This document shows positions 32,745 to 42,590 of a stretch of DNA of 64,000 bases, in pieces. The first letter of the stretch is position 1. Each line of letters begins with the position of its first letter. The notes under the pieces were generated by a model that was not told the DNA's origin, ran no database searches, and saw only the letters and a list, made by a program, of their open reading frames with translations. The translations under genes were made by a program, and so were the position numbers. Source of the stretch: Echinometra lucunter (taxonomy: Eukaryota > Echinodermata > Echinoidea > Camarodonta > Echinometridae); the NCBI GenBank assembly GCA_029962745.1, contig JAPZVO010000043.1, positions 82,667 through 146,666 on the forward strand, given 5' to 3'.

Positions 32745-33353
32745 TATCGATAAAAATAGGATTTGCTTACAACCTAAAGCTATTTAATAATGGGCCGTAT
32801 CGATAAAAGTAACATTTACTTAGAAGCTCAAGCTACCTAGTAATAGCTATTACGCAAAAGGAAAAGCTGAAAGCGATAACTTGCGCCGGATCATTTTCTT
32901 GGCCAGAGATCTGTACCGGGTGTCCGAAAAAAAGGCGGAAAGGCGGATTTTTCATTTTTTTCAATATAGGGGATCTACTTCGCCTTTAAAAATTATACAA
33001 TTTTTTTTAAATATCATTTTTAAAGCATCTTCGGTCTGAGAGAAAAATACCAAGATCATCTGTGTCCGTTTCCTAAAATTGCCTTTTTAACACATGTTTT
33101 ATGGCATGTTTCTCTTGTTTAAATGCATCAGTTACGTCATGAGGCTTTCCTCAACTATTGTAAAATGTTACATTAACACTGAGAAAAGCCATTCTTGACA
33201 CAAATCTACTCTAATCGGTCGCAAAAAAACTCGCGAAATTTGAAGATGACCTTATCTGAATAAAAGGGCATAGAATCAAACTTACTTAACTAATTTCAGT
33301 GATCTTCACCAATGCTCCCAATGATGTAAAAAATACTTTTCGAAAGCAAAGTA
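32745..33353 (+). repeat. Dispersed repeat A, copy 1, interrupted by the LINE
   Basis: Landmarks are CCGTATCGATAAAAGTAAC, CTTGCGCCGGATC, AGAGATCTGTACCGGGTGTC and AATACCAAGATCATCTG. The same order recurs at 38785-39303, and parts at 42416-42590 and 45945-46025. Copy 1 ends at GAAAGCAAAG, where the LINE is inserted, and is followed on the other side of the LINE by repeat B. Confidence 0.8.
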
Positions 33354-33654
33354 TGTTTGTTTGTTTGTCTTTATTCCAGAATCAATAAAAAGAACATATA
33401 CAAAGAACAAATTATATACAAAGATTATGAATACAAAAATATACAAATCAAAAGATAACAAATCTGAGGAAAGCCCAATTTCAGCGATGTTTATGTAACA
33501 TCACTGTTCTTCCTTGGGGTCCTTCAAAATAAAATTACTAAATTAAAAAAACTCAAAATAACATATAAGACAACAACAAAGCAAAAACAAAACAAAACAG
33601 AACATAACAAAAAGATACACAAAAACATGAAAGGAAATGGTTATGTGCAGGTAA
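33354..33654 (-). terminator. LINE 3' UTR with poly(A) signal and simple-repeat tail
   Basis: AATAAA at 33375-33370 lies 17 bp before the element end, followed by GACAAACAAACAAACA. A short microsatellite tail instead of poly(A) is usual for CR1/L2-like and related LINEs. Confidence 0.7.
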
Positions 33655-36600
33655 TTAACTATCGGAAATAGTATTAACAAAATGATCATTTAGTAGGGTA
33701 TGGAAGGGTCCTAATGAAGATGAATTCCGGATGTCAGCAGGTAATTTGTTATATAGCGTCACCCACCTATAGAAAAATGTTCTTTTACAGTGATTTGACT
33801 TAGGTTTAGGGAGATATAGATTTTGGTTGGAGCGAAATGAATAATTAGTCGTTCGAAATTCAATATTTTTCGACAAATATGTAGGGGCAAAATTATTTAA
33901 TATCTTAAAAATCATGGTGCAAATATGTTTTCTATAGCGGCAGTCCAGTAAATCCCATGAAAGAGCATCACGAACATGTTGATTTGAAGTATGAGAATAA
34001 GGGTTTACTTTCATTATCACCCGACCAGCTCTGTTTTGCAATTTTTGTAAAGGTAAAAGGGAGGTTTTAGAAGCGGAACGCCAGACTATGTCACCATAAT
34101 CAAAATGTGGAAGTATTATAGTTTTGAATATTAAGTTAAGATCTGATTCGTTTATGTAATGTCGTAATCTACCAAGAAAACCAATAAGTTTACCAATTTT
34201 CAGACACAAAGAATTTATGTGAGTGTCCCATTTCAATTCACTGTCAATATTGATACCAAGGTATTTTGTGTTTTCCACCTTTACAATATTAATATTTCTT
34301 ATTTTCACATTAAGTACATTGCACTTTGACAACATATAACGAGTTCCAATGAGCATAGATACAGTTTTGGTAAAATTAATCAGTAGCCTATTGCTAGACA
34401 TCCATTTATCAAGGTATTGCATTTCATTATTTAAAACAGATTCCACAACATTGGAGCATTTATGTGAAAAATATATTACGGTGTCATCAGCATACAGATG
34501 CACATGGCAAAAAATGAATACTTTGGGGAGATCATTTATAAATATTGTAAACAAAAGCGGGCCTAAAATCGAACCCTGGGGCACGCCATGGGTTAAAATC
34601 CTTTCATTAGACATAGTATTATTAAACATTGTAACTATTTTCCTCTCCGACAGGTAGCTCTCAAACCATCGTAAGGATAGTTCATCTATACCGATAGAGT
34701 ATAATTTATTTAAAAGTACCTGGTGATCAACCGTATCAAAAGCCTTTTGTAAATCGACAAAGACTACCCCAGTATACATGCCTCCATCCAATGCCATTAA
34801 CCAATCATCCGTGACATTAACTAAAGCAGTGACAGTTGAGTGTCGAGCCCTTAATCCAGACTGAGCAGAATCCAGTATATAGTTTGCATGGAGATGACGA
34901 ACCAATTGTACTTGGATTACACGTTCGAGTAGTTTGGAAATGCATGAAAGTAAAGATATCGGTCTGTAATTGTCTGGATTGGACCTATCTCCTTTCTTAT
35001 GAAGTGGGATTACCTTAGCTATTTTCCATCTACTTGGGACTTTACCATCAATGATAGATTTGTTTATCAAAAAAGTAATTGGTTTAATTAAGATATCAAC
35101 ACAAGATTTGACTACTTGAGCAGTTATACCGTCAACACCGCAAGATTTTTTATTTTTCAACTTATTAATTACTCTCATCACATCAGTTTCAGAAACAGTA
35201 GATAGTTGAAACTTATCAGAACAATGCACACTACTAGCAGTTGTATACAATTCACTATCATCCAAAATATGATTATCATGATGTTTGTTTAACAAATCAG
35301 TTGCGACATTAGCAAAGTGGTCATTAAACTGAGATGCTTTACTTAAAGGATCCATATCTGTATGACTTGAAGAGACATTTTTATTTGGTAAAAAAGATTT
35401 AAGAACTTTCCATGTTTCACTTCTACTTGTACATTGCATAAACTTGTTCATATAGTATTGTTTTTTGGCTTTCTTTATAATATATGTAACTCTATTTCTC
35501 AGACGTCTATACTCAGTCCATAACTGGTTATTTTGTTTAACAACAGCTTTCATTTTAACCTTATCTCTTTCTCTCATCAAATTAAAAATAGACTCATTTA
35601 ACCACGGAGAGCATTGTTTTCTCATCCGTTTAGTTCTCACAGGCATATGTTTATTGATCACTGATAATATCATACTTTCCCAATACATAACAGCGTCATC
35701 AAGATCAACAAACTTTTTAACATCATTCCAGTCTATTCTCTTTAAATCAGTTCGAAAAGCTTCCCAGTCAATACCCCTGGACTTCCTGAACGTTACAAGA
35801 TTATGTGCACGAGTGATTAAACGAGGCGATTTCCATATCAAGTAATTCATGCAATGATCACCCATGCATACATCAATAACACCAAATGTCTTGATCTTAT
35901 CTCGATCATTTGTGAGCATGTGATCAATAAGCGTTGCTGTATCAACAGTAATTCTAGTACACTTTAAAGTATTAACATAATGCAGTCCATAAATAGCATT
36001 CATTTGATCATAATACTTTGTTTGCGACATAAGGGGCTTATTAAAAATATCAAAGTTTGTATCTCCTACAACGATTAAATGAGAATTAAAGTTATTCATG
36101 AATATCAGTAATTTTTCATAAGATAATAACGTCTCAAGCTTTGAATTTGGTGGTCTATACCAGTTTAAAAATAGGATGGGTTGAGAATTCTTTATATTTA
36201 TTCTAACAAGGATCGCTTCTAATTCAAGTAGGGAATGATCATCAAGAACTTTAAAATCAATATTATTTTGTATGTAAATAGCCACACCACCGCCATTACG
36301 ATTACGATCCTTACGTATAAGTGAATAGCCATCTATTGAGACTTCATTATCACCAATTCCAACATCAAGTCTAGTTTCATTTAAAGCACATACATGAATA
36401 TCATTTTGGATTAAAATAGACCTGAGTTCATCGAAATTTCTCAACAAACTAACAATATTCAATTGCACACATCTAAGTCCCTTTTCACGTAAAACATCAA
36501 ATTTTCCATCAACGTCAAATTCACGTGGCACAGTGTGACCAAAGCTAACCGATGTATTTCTATCCAGGTCATTAACATCATGATCATAAAATGGCAACTG

Positions 36601-36780
36601 TTTCAAAAGACACTTTGGACATTTCCAATCAAAAAAATGTTCAGAGATATCATTATACAATTCTACAGGGACACTGGCACAACTAATATGAATCCAGTGT
36701 TTGCAACAAGTACATAATAGACCCTTTTGATTGCTCTTAACACATTTAGAACATAAACCACAAGGATACTGCCTAACCAT
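33655..36780 (-). CDS. LINE ORF2: PHD finger, APE-type endonuclease and reverse transcriptase
   Basis: From the first ATG (36780) the protein has 1041 residues with no stop. The N-terminus (about 5-60) is a PHD-like zinc finger: CGLCSKCVK, CTCCKHWIHISC, WKCPKC. The endonuclease (about 95-330) has ALNETRLD, VGDTNFDIF, TLIDHMLTN and MGDHCMNYL, the expected catalytic positions. The RT domain (about 500-770) has NYRPISLLSCISKLLERVI, motif A VVFVDLQKAFDTVDH, motif B GVPQGSILGPLLFTIFINDL and motif C YADDTVIYF. A C-terminal region ends in NKLPADIRNSSSLGPFHTLL. It would nick the target and copy the element RNA there. All catalytic residues I can check are present. Eight more codons are open upstream of the ATG. 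Confidence 0.93.
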   Translation of the reverse strand: MVRQYPCGLCSKCVKSNQKGLLCTCCKHWIHISCASVPVELYNDISEHFFDWKCPKCLLKQLPFYDHDVNDLDRNTSVSFGHTVPREFDVDGKFDVLREKGLRCVQLNIVSLLRNFDELRSILIQNDIHVCALNETRLDVGIGDNEVSIDGYSLIRKDRNRNGGGVAIYIQNNIDFKVLDDHSLLELEAILVRINIKNSQPILFLNWYRPPNSKLETLLSYEKLLIFMNNFNSHLIVVGDTNFDIFNKPLMSQTKYYDQMNAIYGLHYVNTLKCTRITVDTATLIDHMLTNDRDKIKTFGVIDVCMGDHCMNYLIWKSPRLITRAHNLVTFRKSRGIDWEAFRTDLKRIDWNDVKKFVDLDDAVMYWESMILSVINKHMPVRTKRMRKQCSPWLNESIFNLMRERDKVKMKAVVKQNNQLWTEYRRLRNRVTYIIKKAKKQYYMNKFMQCTSRSETWKVLKSFLPNKNVSSSHTDMDPLSKASQFNDHFANVATDLLNKHHDNHILDDSELYTTASSVHCSDKFQLSTVSETDVMRVINKLKNKKSCGVDGITAQVVKSCVDILIKPITFLINKSIIDGKVPSRWKIAKVIPLHKKGDRSNPDNYRPISLLSCISKLLERVIQVQLVRHLHANYILDSAQSGLRARHSTVTALVNVTDDWLMALDGGMYTGVVFVDLQKAFDTVDHQVLLNKLYSIGIDELSLRWFESYLSERKIVTMFNNTMSNERILTHGVPQGSILGPLLFTIFINDLPKVFIFCHVHLYADDTVIYFSHKCSNVVESVLNNEMQYLDKWMSSNRLLINFTKTVSMLIGTRYMLSKCNVLNVKIRNINIVKVENTKYLGINIDSELKWDTHINSLCLKIGKLIGFLGRLRHYINESDLNLIFKTIILPHFDYGDIVWRSASKTSLLPLQKLQNRAGRVIMKVNPYSHTSNQHVRDALSWDLLDCRYRKHICTMIFKILNNFAPTYLSKNIEFRTTNYSFRSNQNLYLPKPKSNHCKRTFFYRWVTLYNKLPADIRNSSSLGPFHTLLNDHFVNTISDS

Positions 36781-37224
36781 TGAGAGGGGGAAGGGGTAGG
36801 GCAAGAGAACAGTGCACTATAATTCCTCACACTATTCCTTAGAAAGAAACTATAGACCGTCAATAAACCACTAAAGCCTACACCGCATGTTTAAGTTCTC
36901 TCTCCACATAATAAAACAGAACTGAAGGTAAAGGACCAGAACATGTATTGTGACGCTGCGTAGCGTACAATCCTTTTGTCAGAAATTCTATTGCACACAC
37001 AGCAGATATAAAAAAGTGACGTGATAAAAGATTTGATCAATTAAAACTGCTTTGGAAGCCAATAATGGGCGTGGGCATAACAAGCAACAAAATGAGTACC
37101 AAGAAGAGCTCAAATGGCCGAACAAGAGATGTACTTAAAATACTACCTCATTCGTACAAAGAATATCACTGAAAAGAGTTCAAGTTGGCAGCACAGTTAC
37201 AATAGTAGCATAGATTCCAGAGAC

Positions 37225-37998
37225 TTAGGAAGACGGATTAATCCGCTTTCGGTGCTCTCTGTTAGTGAGTGTTACACGCCTATCGTCGACGGTTAAAACC
37301 TTGATGCGGCCATCTTGAGTCCAAACATGCTTGATGTAACTTTTCATTTTGGTTTTGATTTCCCAGAATAAATCCGTTCTGAGTTTCGTGAGACTCTCCT
37401 GAATGTAAATCGATGGTCCTTCTTGATCACGCAAAGCTTTCCTACTTTGGTAGACATGATTGCGAGTGTTGTAGTTCGTGAACTTGACTATTATCCCACG
37501 GGGTTTTGGTTTGGTTTCCTTGGCATTCTCCCCACTGGGTTTGGGTTGGGTTTCCATGTAATTCTTCCTAGGTTGACCAAGACGATGCGATCTATCTAAA
37601 TCATTAGCGTTGATTTCAATGTTCAGTTTCTCCTTGCATAACTGTTTCACGATCACATCAGTACTTTCTCCTGCATTCTCACTGACTCCGTGCAAAATCA
37701 AACAGTTCCTTCTGGAATATTGATTCATTTCATCCAATTGACAATGGCATTCATATAGCTCCTTTTGTAAATCAGATATCTTTTCGTCTCTCTCAGCAAG
37801 ATCGAAATCAAAACTCTCCTTCAAGGATTCAGCGACCTTATTTGCAATAATACTAGTCAATTCATCAGTGAGAATTCTCTTGATCTTCTGTACAAGCATG
37901 TCAACTAGCTCACCATTGACGTCAAGCACTTGCCGCACTTCATCTTTAATATTCTCAGAAAGGTCCGTCATCGATGACCGTGTTACACGTTTAGACAT
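37225..37998 (-). CDS. LINE ORF1: coiled coil plus RRM-type RNA-binding protein
   Basis: 257 residues start at ATG 37998. Residues about 10-95 are heptad-rich (KIKRILTDELTSIIANKV, KISDLQKELYECHCQLDEM) and probably form a coiled coil. Then comes YSRRNCLILHGVSENAGES with DLDRSHRLGQ and IIVKFTNYNTRNHVYQSRK, the RRM signature of L1-ORF1-like (transposase 22-like) proteins, and a C-terminal domain with IYIQESLTKLRTDLFWEIK. It would bind element RNA as a multimer. It is intact and lies 444 bp upstream of the ORF2 ATG. Confidence 0.88.
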   Translation of the reverse strand: MSKRVTRSSMTDLSENIKDEVRQVLDVNGELVDMLVQKIKRILTDELTSIIANKVAESLKESFDFDLAERDEKISDLQKELYECHCQLDEMNQYSRRNCLILHGVSENAGESTDVIVKQLCKEKLNIEINANDLDRSHRLGQPRKNYMETQPKPSGENAKETKPKPRGIIVKFTNYNTRNHVYQSRKALRDQEGPSIYIQESLTKLRTDLFWEIKTKMKSYIKHVWTQDGRIKVLTVDDRRVTLTNREHRKRINPSS

Positions 37999-38247
37999 AG
38001 TTCACTTTAGCTCCCTAGTCAACTGTTTGGATAGTGAAGGTACTCCCGGAAACGGCTAGAATGTTAATATAAAGACATCTGAAGATCACAGTAGATATGA
38101 TTCTAGCACAAATTCCAGAAAAAATCTAGAAATCAAGTCAACAAATGTAAAATTCAGGTCAAATTACGTACGGCGTAGCATAGTGAAAACAAAATTCAGA
38201 GCAGCAACGAAACACGTCCGCACTCCGCCATGGTCTATCACCTGAAA
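37999..38247 (-). promoter_or_regulatory. LINE 5' UTR, presumed internal promoter region
   Basis: About 250 bp precede ORF1. The first bases include CCATGGCGGAGTGCGGACG. Its full-length state is supported by the flanking AAAGTA and the return of host repeat sequence immediately beyond. No specific promoter element can be assigned. Confidence 0.5.
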
Positions 38248-38253
38248 AAAGTA

Positions 38254-38784
38254 CTTAATATAAGCTGCCGTTAAGCTTTCCTGAGACACCTGGCTTAGCT
38301 CAAGCACAGGGCAACGGTTCAAAAATTCTTCTGAATGAGCATCTCAATGGGCTCTTAGTAAAACGTTATAGGGCCCAGTATTGCCAGGTAAGCGTTATGT
38401 TGTTTGAAAGATGGTATATTGTTTGAAAGTTTTCAACAGGTTATGCACACCAACATCAAATCAAGATGCCTTCTGGAAAATAGTACAAAGGAGATTTGTG
38501 CTCCGATGCGTAAGCCTTATCGAAAGCTTTACACCTCGCTCACTTTCCAAATTTGATGCAGTAAGCGATTTGACCTACTGCTTTTGAATGTAACCAAACT
38601 GGTTTTAATATTCAATTTTATAACAAACCTTTGAGACTGAAGATGAATGCATGTATCGGCTTACTAATAATCTTAAAAGGGAAGAGAGAGCAATTTGAAA
38701 TTTACCAATAAAGATTGGTAATTTACATCATCTCAAATCTTTCTTCAAAAAGCATTTGCTTGCTTTTTGAAGAAAGATTTGAGA
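38254..38784 (+). repeat. Dispersed repeat B, copy 1
   Basis: Landmarks are GACACCTGGCTTAGCTCAAG, TTGCCAGGTAAGCG, ATCAAGATGCCTTCT and GTACAAAGGAGATTTGTGCT. It is repeated at 39304-39760. A short inverted piece (AAAGCATTTGCTTGCTTTT) sits at about 38750-38770. No gene. Confidence 0.8.
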
Positions 38785-39303
38785 GTATTGATAAAAGTAG
38801 CATTCATTTATAGCTAAATCTACCTAGTAATAATTATTATGCCAAAGTGAAAGCTGAACGCGACTTCTTGCGCCGGACCTTTTTTTCTATGCCAGAGATC
38901 TGTACGTGGTGTTCCAAAAAGCGGAAAGGTTGATTTTAATTTTTTTCAGCATAGGGGTCCTACTTTACCTCTAAAAATTGCATTATTTTTTAATAAAATT
39001 TTTAAAGCATCTTCTTTCTGAAAGAAAAACTACAAAGGTCATCTATGTCCATCTTCTAAAGTTGCCTTTTCAACACATGTTTTGTGGCATGTTTCTTTTG
39101 TTTAAATGCAGCATTTAGTGTCTTTAGGTTTGCTCAATCGTTGTAACATGTTACAAAAACACTGATAAAGGAAATTCTTGACACAACTCTAATCGGTTGC
39201 AAAAATCGAAATCAAATGGCATAGAATGAAACTTATTAACCGATTTCATTTATCTTAACCAATGATCCCAATAATGTAACAAATACCTTTCGAAAGCAAA
39301 GTG
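38785..39303 (+). repeat. Dispersed repeat A, copy 2
   Basis: This is homologous to 32745-33353 and runs without interruption into repeat B copy 2 at CGAAAGCAAAGTGC. It shows the pre-insertion arrangement at the LINE site. Confidence 0.82.
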
Positions 39304-39760
39304 CTAATAAACTGAAGTACATTTTTTTGTGACACCTGGTCTAGCTCAAGCACTGGGCTACGGTTCAATTTTTCTGAATGAGCCTCTCCATGGGCTCTTA
39401 GTAATACTTTATTAATCGAATATTTCTATAGGGTTCTGCATTACCAGGTAAGCGATATGTTGTTTGACAGGTGGTATATTGTTTGAAAGTTTTCGACAGG
39501 TCATGCACGCCAACATGAGATCAAGATGCCTTCTAGAATATAGTACAAAGGAGATTTGTGCTCTGATGCGTAAGCCTTGTCGAAAGCTTCACTCCTCGCT
39601 CACTTTCCAAATTTGATGCAGAAAGCGATTTGACCTACTGCTTTAAATGTAACCAAATTGGATGTAATATTCAATTTTGTAACAAACCTTTGGGAATGAA
39701 GATGAATACATGCATCAGCTTACTAATGGTCTTAAAAAGAAAGTGAGGGCAATTTGAAAT
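39304..39760 (+). repeat. Dispersed repeat B, copy 2
   Basis: This is homologous to 38254-38700 with several small indels. With repeat A copy 2 it makes an A-B unit of about 1 kb duplicated in tandem. Confidence 0.82.
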
Positions 39761-40103
39761 TTCAAAATAAAGACGGGTAATTTACATCATGTTTTTGCAA
39801 GAAAGGGCTTAAGCTACCTGCAGAGTAGCTTGCAAAAAAAAAAAAGAACAACCACATGCTTGTTGAAGAAAGAATATTCCTCCCTTCCACGCAGGCATTT
39901 CCTAATCTGGCAGGCCTTTGTGTACAAGAACAAAACCTTTCCTTTTGATTTGGAATGTTAGCTCATGTTGCAGAAGAAACAAACTTCTGCTTCTTTTGCT
40001 GGCTATGACTTATTTGGCTATCTGAAGATACAAGCAGAAGGTTAGAAAAGGTATTTGCTAGGCGTTTGCTAGTTTTATCGATACGGCCAATTATTCCTCT
40101 TTC
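39761..40103. other. Non-coding stretch with an inverted piece of repeat A
   Basis: TTTTATCGATACGGCCAATT (40073-40092) is the inverse of a repeat A landmark. No gene is present. Confidence 0.5.
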
Positions 40104-42412
40104 CCGGGAGACGGGGCGAAAAGTAACACGGGTAAGTTGTAACACAGCATTTTACTCCACATATAGATGCCAAACCTGCTTTAAAACTTACCTAATAGGT
40201 TGACCCTTGACCATTCTTGCTTCGCACAAGAAATCACCGAGGATGAATGCAGAAGAGCAAAGTTATCTCAAAAATATGTTTTTGAGCTTAGTAAGTAAAA
40301 TTTGATTTTTGCAATATTGTTTTCATAGTGGGTAGAGGTATTGAAATCATAAGAAATCACAGGTATGGTGCGAAATGTTACTGTTTCAAACACATTTTTT
40401 GCATGTGAAAGTGATATGACACGTGGCTTTGTTTTTCAAAAAAATATGATAATTGTACACACTGACCACTGGGGCACATTGTAACGGGGTGTTACAACCT
40501 GCCCCAGTGGTTTTACCTGTGTTTTAAATGACAATAATAAGGTAATGGTAATATTAATATATACTATTTTTTTGATAATTAAAGGCATTGGCTAACTTTG
40601 TGAGTAGCTGATTTAAAAAAAATTCTCAAACTAAGATGAAACATGTGTATGAGTACTTGTATTTGTACTCAAAAACCCTGAAACCAACCATAATTTGGAA
40701 TGAAAAAGTGTAAGTTAGACGCAAACGGCGATTTTATTATCCTTCGTCTCACGAGACAATCACCAAGAGGATCACTTTGCTTGAATTTGAAAATGCCGTT
40801 ATGTGCCTCCCGCCGCGTGATACGCCAATACACACAGTACGGTAAGGCGAGTCATACGCGCATGCGCACTCCTTATGGCTATTCTATGCAACCGATCTTC
40901 CTATATTTTTCAAACTTTGGTTCACATTTTTTATATTTAAAAATACTTCCTGTGGATATTATACTTTGAAACTTTCAGACTGGTATTTTTACACTATAAC
41001 CCTTATGTTTATCCCATTTTCAAGTAACAAAACAAGATTTTGTTAAAATCATAACAATGTTAACCAATACCTTTAACTGCAAATAGCAACCAGTTTAAGG
41101 AAGCTTTTACCTCTCTAACTCTTTCTTGGGTCTTTCCCAAAATGATTTTGAATTATTAGCGAACATGTGTTGTTTACTGTTTCGGGTCATGTTACACGTC
41201 ATTTGTTGGATTAACATTATTGAACTCAAATACTTAAAATACATGTACCACTGCTTTATAGTCCTTTTTAGATTAAAGAGTAGGCAGGCAGAAACAAATC
41301 TGAAAACAATATATACTTTATTCATGCAGATATTACGTTGTCGGTCTTACGAACCGGCGAATAACCAAAATTGGGTCCAAAAAAAAATCAATTTTCACTT
41401 TTTTTCATATTTGGATAGTATATTTCAGAATCTGTCGAGTGGCAAAATTCCATCGCTCAATTTCGTTTATTTTTAGAGAAATCCTGATTTTTATATTTTG
41501 GGGTGACCGGCGAATAGCACTTGCCGGTCTTTCGAACCGGCGAATAGCCCCTACAATTGCTTTACACGCATTATCCCTTGTCGGCTTTTAAAGTTTGTTG
41601 ACCCACATACGCGCATCCATACATACGCGCAACCATATTTGGAAGGTGAACGGCGAATGGCAATGTTCGGTCTTACGAACTGGCGAATAGGTTTGTAAGC
41701 TTATAATTTGAGTTTTCTTTATATGTGGTGCTTAATACAATGATGATATTAGAATACAGTATGTAAACTCTTTTACTCTGCAAAATTGCTGGAAAACAAC
41801 GATTATGAGCATATAAATTCACTGCTCAAAAAGGTGCAAAACTTTAAACGTGTTTTTCTCTGAACTGTGTTTTTCCGCGAGGATAGGATATTCGCCGGTT
41901 CGTAAGACCGACAACGATTAGCCTAACTCATTCAAAGATGTACTGTCCATTTTTTCATTATGTTTGAAGAAAAAAAAAAAACGTGACCAGCTTTCATCGT
42001 GAATGTTCATTTTGACTTTCTATATACACTGATTTACAAGAATTAATCTTTGGAATACTAAGTGGTAAAAATAAAGCAGGTTCTGGAAAACAGTTTTAAG
42101 CATTCAATCAAAATAAGAATCATGTTTTGTTTCCTTGATTTTTATTTTTTACATATGTGTTACAACTTTCCCCTAACCATGTTAAAACTTGCCCCGAGAC
42201 CGGGGTAAGTTGTAACAAGGCATTTTTATTTGTCTTCACCTTGTTTCTTGAGAACAACTGGATAACAGATCATGGTGTTATGTGTAAAAATAGAATACAC
42301 TTTGAACATTAATAAAGCATCGGTATTTAAACCCATCGACAAAACTATTTCATTTCAACAGTGTTCAAGTTTGGAACTTCCAAAAGTATTACTTTTAGCC
42401 CCGGTCTCCCCT
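40104..42412. mobile_element. 2.3-kb element with GGGAGAC-GGGGC inverted ends, no transposase
   Basis: The left end GGGAGACGGGGCGAAAAGTA and the right end, read in reverse, GGGAGACCGGGGCTAAAAGT are inverted copies over about 24 bp with few differences. Internally, GGGTAAGTTGTAACA occurs at about 40128 and 42202, with related GTTACAACCTGCCCC near 40491 and GTTACAACTTTCCCC near 42160. Repeat A sequence resumes right after the right end. It has short ORFs only. I take it as a non-autonomous DNA element; the target duplication is unclear. Confidence 0.55.
41336..41916. mobile_element. 581-bp MITE with perfect 28-bp inverted ends and ATTA duplications
   Basis: The ends begin CGTTGTCGGTCTTACGAACC and match perfectly in inverse over 28 bp (41336-41363 and 41889-41916). 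ATTA directly repeats on both sides (41332-41335, 41917-41920). Two more copies of the end motif lie inside in direct orientation (about 41524-41548 and 41668-41692). No coding capacity. The perfect ends suggest a young insertion. Confidence 0.9.
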
Positions 42413-42415
42413 ATG

Positions 42416-42590
42416 ATTTTTTAAGGATCTTCTATCGAAGAAAAAATACCAAGATCATCTATGCCCTTTTCCTAAAATTACCGTTTTACATTATTTATGG
42501 CGTGTTGATTTTGTTGAAATGCACCATTCATGTCATCTGGCTTTGTTTAAGCATTGTAACATGTTACATAGACACTGATAACGGTATAGC
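42416..42590 (+). repeat. Repeat A, copy 3, first part
   Basis: AATACCAAGATCATCTATGC and AACATGTTACATAGACACTG match repeat A. Homology stops near 42590 and resumes at 45945. Confidence 0.7.

Larger units (their letters stand above)
33354..38247 (-). mobile_element. Full-length two-ORF non-LTR retrotransposon (LINE), apparently intact
   Basis: The element of about 4.9 kb is flanked by AAAGTA (33348-33353 and 38248-38253), a probable target-site duplication. It sits exactly between repeats A and B, which are contiguous in the neighbouring copy. In order leftward: a 5' UTR of about 250 bp, ORF1, a 444-bp spacer, ORF2, and a 3' UTR with AATAAA (33375-33370) ending in a CAAA-type simple repeat. 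Both ORFs are open. The PHD/endonuclease/RT layout suggests a CR1/L2-like clade; the clade call needs a phylogeny. Confidence 0.88.

Noticed and set aside
34349..36717. Rightward ORFs of 60-126 codons
   Set aside because: Shadows of LINE ORF2 on the other strand.
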